Shown in pieces: positions 11,028 through 22,765 of a stretch of DNA of 64,000 nt. Source of the stretch: Mytilus edulis (taxonomy: Eukaryota > Mollusca > Bivalvia > Mytilida > Mytilidae). Every line of letters begins with the position of its first letter. The first letter of the stretch is position 1. The notes under the pieces were generated by a model. The model did not search any database, was not told the origin of the DNA, and was given only the letters and a program-made list of their open reading frames with translations. The stretch is from NCBI RefSeq assembly GCF_963676685.1, contig NC_092354.1, forward strand, positions 71,598,178-71,662,177. The letters run 5' to 3'. Made by a program: the position numbers and the translations under genes.

Positions 11028-12310
11028 AAAAGAGGATGTGGTACGATTGCCAATAAGACAACTCTCCACGAGAAACCAAATGACACAGAAGTTATAGCAA
11101 CTGTAGGTCATCGTACGGCCTTCAACAATGAGCAAAGCCAATACCTCATAGTCAGCTATAAAAGGCCCCGAAATGAAAATTTAAAACAATTCAAACGAGA
11201 AAACAAACGGCCTAATTTATGACTTGTTTCTGTAATTGATTATCAGCGTTGTTATTGAATTTGGTAAGGCCAATGGGTAAATCAAATGTTGACTATCATG
11301 ATGGTACAACACTGACGAACTATGATCAATGGTGTTCTTTTGTTTAGGCATGATTGATGGAAACTGTGTGATGGATTATGTAAGTAGATAAAGTAAAGTC
11401 TTTTGGTTATACTATACTTAAACAATTATGAATAAAGTTTAGACCTTAGAGGAAAATTGATTATTTACAAATATATGCTTAGGCCTTTTGTTGTTTCTTT
11501 GCACTGAATCGGTACGCCGGTTTATTCTCCGAAACAGTGGTAGCATGGTCTTCTACGAAAAGCTAACTTATGTAAGATAAGCGTAGCGACATCGCCTCCG
11601 TTCAGATTTTGACGCTTGCTTTTGTTTTAATTCAGCATAGTAATTACAACTTAGATTCTTATTACTCCGAAACAAGTTGTACAAATGTATTACTGAACAC
11701 AACCTTTTATTGATCAGCATAACATCTTTTCTTAAAGATTTGCTAATAAGAACACGTATATCATTGACCTTTCGGGATATGAAAATTCGCAGTCAATAAT
11801 TTGAACTGAATGCGAAATATTTTATTACATGTAAGCAAGAAGTGGAATTCCTCGTATAAATAAAAATGACAAAATGTATACAAATTTAAGCTAGAAAACT
11901 AATACCCTGATTTATATACGAAACAATAAAATAAAAAAACACAAAAAAAACCCAACATATACAACGAAACGATAACCACAGTATTACTGGCTTAACACAC
12001 GAGTAAGGCACATACAGAATGTGGCTGGAATAAATTTTTAAAAAAAATAATCCAATTAGTGAAACTCATCTTTCTGGGATTCCTCAAAATGACAATAACA
12101 TATTTATAAAGTGCATACGCTATCATAATGATATATACACAATATACAATTGTATATAGATATTAATGAAAAGTTTTGATATTTTAGCTGGCGCCCAACT
12201 CTCTACCTAACCTGACTTCAGACGACAGTGGTGTAACAGAACATGTAAACAACAAATTATATACGAATCAGTTACTAAAAAGGCGTAACTCGATACAGAG
12301 CACAACAAAA
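11028..12310 (+). repeat. Repeat A copy, split and decayed
   Basis: The head at 11028-11225 has GATGTGGTACGATTGCCAAT, then CAACAATGAGCAAAGCC and AAAAGGCCCCGAAATGA. Later parts of the same repeat appear at about 11880-12050 and 12187-12310 (CCTAACCTGACTTC-AGACGACAGTGG, GGCGTAACTC). The intervening DNA at 11230-11880 looks like an insertion of unknown type. No gene seen. Confidence 0.5.
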
Positions 12311-12796
12311 GATAAAAAGAACAGCATTTCTCAATACTGAGAGATAGTTTTTAAAGTCTATTACGACTAATGCAATAACTCATGTATCTAAGATCAGTAC
12401 TATAATCCAACCTCCAATGGATTTTGTATAAAGACGTTATTATCAGTCAGAGAAAAACATGACCATGTGAATTCCAAAATATAGGCATCGGTAAATTTAT
12501 GAAATATGACTTTAGCATTTGAATTTACCTTATATACATGCAGTTTTATCAAAATCAGATAGACCCTTCAAATATTTAGCCCCTCTTTTAACGGAAAATG
12601 TACAGTTTAAAAAAACGTGATTACTATCCCGAGGAAGCTCGGTGCATTTTTTTAAGACCAGGTGTCTTGTATATAATGACGGATAAAAAGTCAAACATAT
12701 AAAGTGTCAAGTCCTTATTAATATCTTCGTTGAAGTATATGCATGTGTAAACTATGAAAAATATAATATAAAGCGGAGTTCGAAAAAAGTACTGTG

Positions 12797-12862
12797 TCAT
12801 TTTGGTCTCTTGTGGACGGTTGTCTCATTGGCAATCATACCACATCTTCTTTTTTGTAAATT
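12797..12862 (-). repeat. Repeat A head, antisense
   Basis: Reverse complement of the repeat A start: GTCATTTTGGTCTC, GTTGTCTCATTGGCAATCAT, ACCACATCTTCTTTTTT. Confidence 0.7.
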
Positions 12863-12939
12863 ATATATACACTGCACCAGTAGAATTTTAAATAGTGCAC
12901 TAGGACGTGCTAATTTTACAGATCGTTATAATAGCATCT

Positions 12940-12976
12940 GTGTGTGTGTGTGTGTGGTTGGGGGGGGGGGGGGGGT
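12940..12976. repeat. (GT)n followed by a long G run
   Basis: A short GT microsatellite runs into TTGG and then about 16 consecutive G. ORFs through it are artefacts. Confidence 0.9.
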
Positions 12977-13352
12977 GTATTCTTATAATTTTAAGCTTTT
13001 TTTACTCTATTTCCTTTGTAGATTTTGCCAATTTTCTCCATATTTTATATTTTAGCACCAAATTATTATCTTATTTATTTTTGTTCCTCATTTTTCTGCA
13101 GTATTGCCCCATCCTATTTTCTATTCGATAACCCACATCTAGACCCATCAAACATAACGTTACTGTTAATAGTATACACAATTTTAAAAACTTTCATTCA
13201 TTTTCTAAAGATATAAACTGTCATAACATAACCTAAATATCAGAATTAACCAAATTACAGTAGCTTATCACATCAATTAAACCCATGACACGCTAAGGCG
13301 TTCAGTTCACTGCCGCAAAACTACACCATTTATGTTTAAATCTACTTATTAT

Positions 13353-13545
13353 AGATACCAGGATTAAAATTGTGTGCGCCATACGCACCAGTGGCGCATA
13401 AAAAATATTAAAAGACCAATTGAAGTACGAAGTTGTGAAGAGCATTGAAGACACGATATGCCGAAAGGTTTTGACAAATACGGCGAAGTAAGTCTATTCC
13501 TGGGTCGAAAAATGCTTAGTATTGGGATAAGAAGGGTGGATGGGT
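13353..13545. mobile_element. Decayed retrozyme-family copy lacking its hammerhead
   Basis: Body words GAAGAGCATTGAAGAC / CAAATACGGCGAAGTAA / TCTATTCCTGGG align with the body of the copy at 49817-50145. The sequence CATACGCACCAGTGGCGC appears where the hammerhead should be, consistent with a deletion of the ribozyme core. Confidence 0.45.
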
Positions 13546-16500
13546 TTGAGAATGAGGGATGGATTTTGAAATTAATCTCCAGTATACATGGAAAATAATC
13601 GTATCTACGTATATTCTAGTCATCGCACTATGTGTTAATTTAAATATCAGCAAAAGAATTACCGCTCCCGCAGATTTGTTACGTTTTGATAAATGCATAC
13701 ATGTTTAAAAAATGAATTAAAATGAATTGATTGATTGGTTAACTCCAATAGAAAATATTTTAAGAATGTTCATGATTATATCAAATTAGATGTCACTGGG
13801 AAAAAAATAGTATATTGAATAGGGACGGTAATTAAGACCAAGAGTAGGTCACCTTATTGTCCCTTGAAGAGTTGTTGCGATAGAATATCACCCAGCACTT
13901 TGAAAAGGAGAAGGACACTACACACGTTTGGATTGATACATGTAAAATGTATATGCATTTATCATATTTGAGACTCTTTAGGGGGACACTTTGTCTCCAC
14001 CATAAATACATACTCTAAACATTGAAAAAAATAAAAGCTATGGTAAATTACTACCTCATAAATTATTATATTCAAGATAATGATGTGTTGGTTTTGTACC
14101 GTTTGTTTTAATCTTTTTACATTTTATAAACCTGAATACACACAAAACTTTACATTCAAGATATAAGTACATATTAAGGTCAATCTATTTCAACAATTGC
14201 CTACCTTGAGAACGCACTCCTCCAAAGTAACAAAACGATCACAAGATAAATAGATAGATTGTAATTTAATACAATAACTTGTCGCACAAGGAAGGATGTT
14301 ATCGTAATTTTGTTTGAAGTTAATTTTGAACATGCACTTTGTACAATTGATCCAAAAAGGAAACTATATACGCACGCAATTAATGCAAGACTATTTTTTA
14401 ACAAATTTGTACATTTATTTATAGTAACTATATAAAGGAGTGAGTGATGTTGTAATTATTTTTTTTACCTAACAAACCATAAACAAATATAAGAAATATA
14501 AATTCTTGTTGTATCTTATTACTGACTTTTAAGGTGTCCTTCTTCATTTCATGGTGTTTTAATTTAGGTATTTCCCATAAATATAAGTTTTGTATTCGAG
14601 GCTTAAATTTCTATTTTCTTTTTTATATTTGGTATGACCTTGATTAATATTTCAGGTTTATATAAACATTGAGTTAAACGGGTGAAGCTTTTGAAGAAAG
14701 GGTAACATTTAAGAATTTATATAATAATTTTTTTTATATAAGCTGAAATCTCTATATTTTTTTTAATTTTAGATGATATATTAATTATAATTTTGAATAA
14801 TTGTTATATTATAAATGTGTTTATATCTTAGATTTGGTTTATGAGAATAAAAAGATATAAAAAAGAACTTATTTGAATTCGTTCGTTTTGTTGGGTTTGA
14901 TCAATTTATTTCTGTAGGTATTTTTTTTTTTTATAATTATTACTAATCCGTGTTGTTCAATTTATATAGGTTTCTGGTTACAAGTTTTGTAAAAACAGTT
15001 TTTCTTTATTTTCTATTTTCTGTTGTTTTTCATCAAATGATTTTGATTCCCCCTCAATATCTTTCTATATGTTAACCGTATATCAAATATAAAATAGAAG
15101 CATAGACAGATTTTGTGGGGAAATTTTGGTTGATTATAAAATGAATAATTGAAGCATGACTTGAGCGGACTCCCTCTTAGGGCCCTTATTAAAATTTCTA
15201 AATCGGTCTAATTAAAACAAGATTGATTGTTTTAACAGGCGATTTCAGATATTGCAGTGACAATATTAAACAGTCGATCAATGTTTTTTTCTGTCTTACA
15301 ATTGTTGCAAGGTTGTTCTTTAATCCTGTAAATACTGTCTGGTAACTATTGTTTCCATTCATTATACTTGACTGAATTAAAAGCTCAAGTCTGGTTTTCT
15401 TTCAATTTGAAACAACTTTTGGATAACAATCATAATAGCAAAAGGTTAATGGGTTAACTTAGCATCTGTCCTGGTTGTATTAAGGGAAGACAATAAATGA
15501 CAGATTTTCCACTGTGTTAAACATGTCTAATTTTAATAAACATTACGGAAAGAAGCAACAAATTACTTTCCCGTCAACACAGATTACCAAGTCTTTAAGA
15601 AAGCTGATTGACGGATTTCTTCAATTAACCTTAAGTATCAGGCTATTAAACAAATTATATAATTGTTAACAGGTGCTTGTGATGTTGATAGTTAAGTTCG
15701 CATCTGGTTAGCTTTGAAGAAAATTTATTTGTAGTTTTAATTAAGTTATTTGAAGAGAAAACAGATGTAATTGATACATTTCACTATTATCAACAGGTAC
15801 TTACGAATAAATTATCCCCACCTGAAATCTCCAGCAAAACGATGTAAATTATACAAAAATCCAACTTAAATACGTCAATTATTAACTGTTAACACAGTGC
15901 ATATTTACAAGATAAACAGTTCAGGTATAAATCGTTGTTTGTATGGTATTTAATCATCATTGTTTTGGACTACAGACGTATATGTATCGAAGGACTTTTA
16001 AATTGAGAAAAAAGAAAAATGTTATTTCTTATCTTCGAACTATTTTTAAAAAGTCATCAACAAAAAATGAAATAAAATTGATTACAATTATTTTTGAAGG
16101 GGTGTAATGTTTTTATCATTTTCCATTGACTTTGTAAAGCTCCCCGAAAAGAAAAGAAAATCAGAAGTGTATAGTCGGCGCTTTATCTGTCCGTACTTTC
16201 CTCCACTTCTTCTGTATGGTATGTTCGAAGAAATATATATATAAGTAACATTGTTTTTTGTTTGATTCTTTGTGTGTGCTTTAATTAAAATCTGTAATTA
16301 TATGTTGTTCATTTCTTGTAATTAGAATATTTGTGTTATGAAATAAAGAGAATCAATCAATCAATACTGTAAATACAAGCGTCAATTATCTATTATACTG
16401 CAATCAGCTATTTTACTATACAGATAAAGCTATACGTATAAACGTTAGCTTTATATGTCAATGACCTCAACTCACCTATAAGCCCCGCCTACTTACAACG

Positions 16501-16788
16501 TCACGTCACAACCATGACAACGTGTAGTAACAATGGTCAAACTTTTATGAATTTAAACCTGTTATGTCTTCAAATTGGTAATTTATATACCATGTTTATC
16601 AAATGTTATTAATTAAATTCAGTTTCCCTTTCTAATTCCTTAAATTGTCAATGCTTACCGCCTAGACTACGCTCATAGGGAAATACTCCAAAATGGTACC
16701 CCAAGGGGGAAATTCCAAACACTTTTTTAATAATATTTGTTTCATATTTTTATTATTTTTTATTTTTTTTTATCGATTTCAGTATAAA
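13546..16788. other. Gene-free, AT-rich
   Basis: No coding signal. Two weak items: a degraded hAT-like MITE piece near 15105-15205 (TTGAAGCATGACTTGAGCGG compared with 36122-36284), and a possible LINE 3' tail at 16190-16366 ending AAATAAAGAGAATCAATCAA, i.e. AATAAA then (AATC)n. Confidence 0.4.
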
Positions 16789-16934
16789 AACAATATACGT
16801 ATAGTGTCTTGAAATATGAAATTTATTTGTATTCGGCACGAAACGGGAAAATGCGAGGTAGAACCTCGCATTTTCCTGTTTCTAAGCCTCATACAAATAA
16901 ATTTCATATTTCAAGACACTATACGTATATTGTT
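16789..16934. repeat. 146-bp near-perfect palindrome
   Basis: The outer arms of 44 bp (AACAATATACGTATAGTGTC...) are exact reverse complements. After 7-8 unpaired bases, inner arms of about 20 bp (GAAACGGGAAAATGCGAGGT) close on a 3-base loop. It can form one long hairpin. It is either a minimal foldback element or a recent inverted duplication; no flanking target repeat is obvious. Confidence 0.85.
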
Positions 16935-16959
16935 TAAGTAGACTCTATTGTTGTCCATC

Positions 16960-17440
16960 GGCCAAAATTCTTACTATATATTCAAGATCTCTTACTGACG
17001 TTGTTTATCATCTTAACAACGTGTTATATTGTTCTTTCATTTGTTTTTGTTCTATTATCAGTATTACTTTTACTGTTTGGTTTGTTTTCTGTGATATCCA
17101 TTTGATGTGGCTCGGTACTTATACATCCCGTCAATGTGTTTGTATTATCTTTCATTTTTACTGGTGTGTTTTTGTGTTTCCTTTATTCTTATAAAGTGAC
17201 TCTGTACTTGACTGTCATACAAGTGAGAGATTTAGCGCTATAAAACCAGGTTTTAAACCATCATTTTCTACATTTGATAATGCCTGTACCAAGTCAGGAA
17301 TATGACAGTTGTTGTCCATTCTTTTGATCTGTTTTGTCATTTGATTTTGCCATTTGATAAGGGTTTTTCCGATTGAATTTCCCTCGGAGTTCATTATTTT
17401 TGCGATTTTACCTTTAACAACGCCAACCATCCATCAAATT
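16960..17440 (+). repeat. Repeat F, long copy
   Basis: Carries ACGTTGTTTATCATC, TACTGTTTGGTTTGTTTTCT, GTACTTATACATCCCGTCAA, then the common core GACAGTTGTTGTCCATTC and TTTGATTTTGCCATTTGATA. Shorter copies lie at 18815, 21295, 34640, 46780, 47640 and 52790. The antisense ORF at 17215-17430 is an artefact. I suspect this is the 3' end of a retroelement, but no RT is attached here. Confidence 0.6.
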
Positions 17441-17921
17441 TTACAATGCGAAAAGTTTCTTTTTTGGTACAATCAAACACTTCAAAAATACGGTGTTTCA
17501 CAAATATTGGAACTTTAAAACAATTTCCCTATATAATCTAAATGGAAAACATAAGAAAACCTTGAAACGTCAAACTGCTGGAATAATGCTCTCCAAATTA
17601 ATGCATTACAGAAGACATCACCTAGATATTTAGATGTAAAGTGTATTAGAATTGGAAAACCGGCTTTCCACTACACTACATAGCAACCTTCAATTGTAGA
17701 TGCTTGGAACGGTATTTTCTAAAGTAAGTGATGACCAGAACATATACATTGCAAGTTGATACACATGCATTAAGGACAAATGAAATTTCTCCAACATGTG
17801 AATTCTACAACCAATAATTATAAGACCTTCCTCATATGTTTACTACCAGCTCAGTGTTCAGTGAGACAAGAAAAAAAACTTCACGCCAATCGAAGTTTAT
17901 TTGGCCTTTAAATTTTTTTAT

Positions 17922-17985
17922 TGGAGCATCACTGATGAGTCTTTGTAGACGAAACAAGCGTCTAGTCCAATAGTGCAAGTATAAA
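17922..17985 (+). ncRNA. Decayed hammerhead ribozyme (retrozyme family)
   Basis: The + strand reads CACUGAUGAG, GUCUUUGUAGAC, GAAAC: an intact CUGAUGA core, a 4-bp stem II (GUCU/AGAC) and the GAAA box, then AAGCGUCUAG at the cleavage side. Stem III, normally CGC/GCG, is CAA/GCG, and stem I pairing is poor, so activity is unlikely. Confidence 0.6.
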
Positions 17986-18294
17986 AATCATGGTATATAT
18001 GATGAGTTTATTTATATTGTCAAAATTTTTAAGAGAAAGGAAATGGAAAAAGACCTTTATAGATAGATATAAAATCAGTCCTTGTTGTAGACAGTACAAA
18101 CTTCACCCAGTTTCGCAGTGACAACAGACTCAAAATAGAGAACTACAACCATTAACATAGAAATATGTGTTACAAAATGCATATTCCAAGATTAAATTTG
18201 CTGGGACTGTATTAGCTGTTGACAATTATCACTCGTCCTCCGGAAGTTTAAAGTTAATATCAGATTTATGCAACTGTCCATTGCATGTTTAAAA

Positions 18295-18338
18295 AATAAT
18301 TCACGAGGGCTTGAATATTCAAGCCCCCATGAATTATT
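18295..18338. repeat. 44-bp palindrome
   Basis: AATAATTCACGAGGGCTTGA meets its near reverse complement, TCAAGCCCCCATGAATTATT, across a central AATATT-like dyad. Two mismatches. Confidence 0.75.
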
Positions 18339-18814
18339 TTGATTCTAATAGGACAAATACGGCAATTCTTTTAGACTGAAGGGCTCTAGATGGAGGCAAA
18401 TATTTGCCGATCCCATATATAAACGCACAGTTAAATTGGCATAAAAGAACAGAGCAAACCGAATAAGTGACATGCTCAAACTATTTACAATAACGTATTT
18501 AGATAATTGTGGATGCATTTATATGATAATTAACTTATATGTCTTATATGTATTAACAAAAATGGCTTATATCATATTTTAGCATCGTTTGTTTACGTTT
18601 CCTAGTTATGATGATTTTCGGTTTCACATACTTGTTTTTCCCGTAAAATGCTTATAATCTGACGTCATCGTTCTATGACGTCGGGTAGCTCATTTATAAA
18701 AAAAATGCATATGACGTGCGAGTACGACCGGAACAGCCCAAACACTATATTCATATTTTACCACGGGTGTTTACTCAAAGCGTTTAAAGGACGTCCTGTT
18801 AGAATTATTTTCAT

Positions 18815-19025
18815 ACAAGTGACAGGCTAAGCGTTATAAAACCAGGTTCAATCCACTATTTTCTACATAAGAAAATGCTTGTACTATGTTAGGAATATGA
18901 CAGTTGTTGTCCATTCGTGTGATGTGTTTTATCTTTTGATTTTGCCATTTCGTTAGGGTCTTTCTGTTTTGAATTTTCCTCGGAGTTCAGTATTCTTGTG
19001 ATTTTACTTTTTATAACATTGTGTA
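18815..19025 (+). repeat. Repeat F copy
   Basis: Contains CAAGTGACAGGCTAAGCG, TATGACAGTTGTTGTCCATT and CTCGGAGTTCAGTATTCTTG, matching 17215-17440. Confidence 0.65.
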
Positions 19026-21294
19026 TATACTATATGCCTTCCTTGGACCATGATTTCGTGTATGAAAATATTACATTCTTTTCTTTACTTTTCTGTCGGT
19101 ATACAAATTATGAAATGCTCCAATTGCAACATGACTATAGTTATGGTACAATTTAGTTCACTGTAATGTTTTCAATTAAAATAAAGTTTGACAGACTTCA
19201 AATTATACAAATATAGGCATCATATTCTTTAAACGGGAACTAGGTTACTCTTATGCAACTTGTAAGTTCAATATTACAAAACATAGTGATTAGACCAAAA
19301 AATACAGCATCTACGTTACACTTTTTGCCAATTTTAACTGAAGAATCAGGTGTGATTAAAAAGTTCTGCATACAGAACATTACGGTTTTGTCTTTCTTCA
19401 ATTCATCATTATACATATCTATCTTAATGTATGATGAAAGTTTTCGATATTACTTGTGAAAGTGGTATCAAAGGAACTTTAATCACTTCCTGCCTCGATT
19501 AACTACCGTTTAATATGTCTCAACAGATTTATAGATTAGTAAAAATGAATGATTAATGTACTAATAGTTAAATTTTTAACATTGTGTCTTTTTTTATTTA
19601 CCAAAGATAAATTAGTTGTATAAAAATTAATATTTTACATAATTGTGGAAGTTGATTTTTTTTCAACGAGATTGCAAAGCACTTAAAGTCATATTGGCTT
19701 GAAAATCAAGCGGAATATAACGATCATCATACATTTTAAGATACACAATTTAGGGAATCTTCTGATGAAAGTTTCAATTAGTCATTGGTTGAATGTAAAG
19801 TGATCTTATAAGATATTGGTGATTTGTATTTGAAAAGATGCAGATATCCATACTATCGACAAAGAACTTCCATTCCACTTATATATGACCACAATTATAA
19901 TGGTAAATTATCGCCAAAAAAAAGTTTATTCCAAAATGAAAATACTCGAATTTTTTATCTGTAATTCTAAAATCAATTTGAATTTATGATTTTATCCATT
20001 CTCTTATTCATTTGATTATAAGCATTCATGAATTTTGAATTTAAGTACATTCAGGGTACTTGATACCAACATGTGATGCAATACACAGATGAATCATAGA
20101 CCTCGTTTTTTTTATTCATTTGTATGTGCTTACAAAAATCAGTTATACATTTTCTTTTTAAAAAATGCAATACATTAATATGCAAAAACTTTTTATTTAT
20201 ATCTTCTTATGTTGGGATCAAATCACGAATTATAAACATAACAAATGATAGAAATATTCCAACAAAATATCGCGTATCACATTCCTGCTATTTCAGTAGA
20301 AAATCACAATAAAGTTCACTCCGTGGGGTAAACAGTAAATTGTAAAATATCATCCCTCAACAGGCAGGAAAATGATATTACTAATTATTCATAAAAAAAA
20401 TCATTTGTCATAGAATTAGTTAATATTCATTAAAGTGTAACAGTATATCGTTTTGGGGTTTTGTTCATGTCTGAGGGTCAGGATGAGATTTGCAGCATAA
20501 AGAATAATAGACCAAATTTAAAGAAAAAGAATATAGAAAAATGGACCACAAAAATTTGAATAATGGGATAAAATATAAAGAATAAAGTATAATGGGGAAA
20601 ACGTATAGATAACAGAGAAAAATAAACTTAGAAATTATAAAATACAGAAAAAATACACTCGCCCACAAAAATGTAGACCCTCATTCGTGTAGCGACCATG
20701 CAGGGTTATTATTGTCTTATAAATGATAAAAACGCATCAATTTCGTGTTAGAAATTGTATCCAATATTTGCATGAATAACATATCAATCTTAAAGTTTAT
20801 CCACTTAACAAAACAATCTTGAAGTTTATCCACTTAACAAAATGAAAGACATGTTGAAATCAAGCAAGCAGTTAACACCGTGTACAATTACTTGACCCCA
20901 TTAACCAACACCTTCTTTATACGAAATTCAATATTTAAATGTAATTCCGTCTGATAACTGGTAGATAATAAATAACGATGTATGCATATGTTTGCCTTGT
21001 TCATTTGAACTCATGAAATTAAATTAGCAAAAACTTCATTTATCAATTTAAGAAAATTTATGATAAAATCCATTGACTGGCCTGTGAAGTTATAAACAAA
21101 AAATAGTTAAATACTTCAATCCTTTCAATTGTATTGCTAAATTTTGAAACACGTGTAATTTTTGTACTATTTTGTTAAAACAAAAAGAAATGTGATAAAA
21201 CTTAGATTTCATTAACATGTCCAAATTACTGTACTTGACTTATGTTACAAAATTTCTTCAAAGCAGTTAACCAACATTTACATCTTTGTACAGT
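19026..21294. other. Gene-free, AT-rich
   Basis: Nothing coding. The only structure is a direct duplication near 20793-20846, AGTTTATCCACTTAACAAAA occurring twice about 32 bp apart. Confidence 0.45.
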
Positions 21295-21500
21295 CATTTA
21301 CAAAAAGTAAAATAAAAAAAATACCGAACTCCGAGAAAATTTCGAAACTGAAAGTCCATATTTAGTAAATGGCAAAATCAAAAGTTTAAACACATCAAAC
21401 GAAATGTTAACAACTGTCATATTCCTGACTTGTAAGGTACAAACATGGTTTAATAGTTTCTTCTCACTTGTATTAAGAAATAGCAAGGCCCGAATCCCGA
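21295..21500 (-). repeat. Repeat F copy, antisense
   Basis: Reverse-complement landmarks: ACCGAACTCCGAGAAAATTT, AACTGTCATATTCCTGACTT. The - strand ORF here is a by-product. Confidence 0.6.
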
Positions 21501-21779
21501 TCCTGTGTCGAAACAATTATGTTAAAATACTGTAAAAATAATATGGTTTACAAAAATGGGTGAATGATACCAGAGGGACTTTCAAACGCATAGATCGAAG
21601 ATAAAATGTTACGACATCGATGCTAAATGTTCATAAAAGGACTATACACTGAGTCTTAATCTATCATGTTGAACCGCGGTAATTATTTATTATAGAACAT
21701 ATTTTATAGAAAATGACTATCATTGCTGTTTTTTCATTACAAAACTGTTAGATTACTCTTGTAACATTAAAATTGAGAA

Positions 21780-21975
21780 AGGAAATGGGGAATGTGTCAA
21801 AGCGACAACAACCCGACCATAGAGCAGACAACAGCCGAAGGCCACCAATGGGTCTTCAATGTAGCGAGAATTCTCGCACCCGTAGGTGTCCTTCTGCTGG
21901 CCCCTAAAAATATGTATACTAGTACAGTGATAATGGACGTCATACTAAACTCCGAATTATACACAAGAAATTAGA
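21780..21975 (-). mobile_element. 5'-truncated retroelement 3' end (repeat B), antisense
   Basis: GAATGTGTCAAAGCGACAAC, ACCCGACCA and GAATTCTCGCACCCG are the reverse complement of the 3' region at 62830-63015. Together with the + copy at 22555 it forms an inverted pair about 0.6 kb apart. Confidence 0.65.
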
Positions 21976-22554
21976 ATGTATTGCAGAGGTTTTCCCGCGT
22001 TGGTGGTGTTTATGGTGTTTTGTGAGATCATAAGTGTTATATTTATTCTAAATTGCAACTATCAACGTCATTTAACTGACTATTTAAGCGCAAATAACTT
22101 CGTAAAGAGAAGCTTAAGATTCCAAAGGGATATACAAACACTAATGTCGAGAACTACCTGACATAGTGAAAAATTTAGATTTTTTTATTCTTACTTTGTC
22201 AGGTTGCTTTCGATTTATGTGTTTACAAAACACTAAACCACAAATCCGCTTGAAAGTCTACTTCGGAAGTTCATATTTTAGGGAAAGGAAACAGTATTTT
22301 GAATGTATACGTCGTCATTTGCGAAACAAAATTTTCATAAAGGTTGATTTTCCATTTGGAATCCTTGAATTAATTGCTTCTTTGTAAGCAGTAATCATAT
22401 ATCAAGGAGACCAGGATATATATTTGACAAATTAGACAACAAATAAGTTGATTGTTTTGATTTATACACGTGTACGTTTTGGAAAATTTGATTTTGATGT
22501 CATTGATTAAATGTGTACTATATTTACGAAAATCGTGTCTGTCGTTCCAAATCT

Positions 22555-22765
22555 AATTTTAGTGTCTTTCATATATTTCGGAGTTTAGTATGACTGAAGT
22601 AGTTCATTTTTTTGTTTAGAGACCAGCTGAAGCACGCCACCCGGTGCGTTTTTTCTTCGCCGTGTTGCAGACTAATTGGTTGTCTTTGGCTGTTTTGTGC
22701 TCTTTGGTCGGTTGAACTTGTTGTCTCTTTGACATATTCCCCATTTCCATTCTCAATTGTATGGT
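22555..22765 (+). mobile_element. 5'-truncated retroelement 3' end (repeat B)
   Basis: AGACCAGCTGAAGCACGCC, GGTGCGTTTTTTCTTCGCCG, TTTGGTCGGTTGAACTTGTT and GACATATTCCCCATTTCC align with 62875-63000. A G12-14 run follows at about 22806. Confidence 0.65.
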
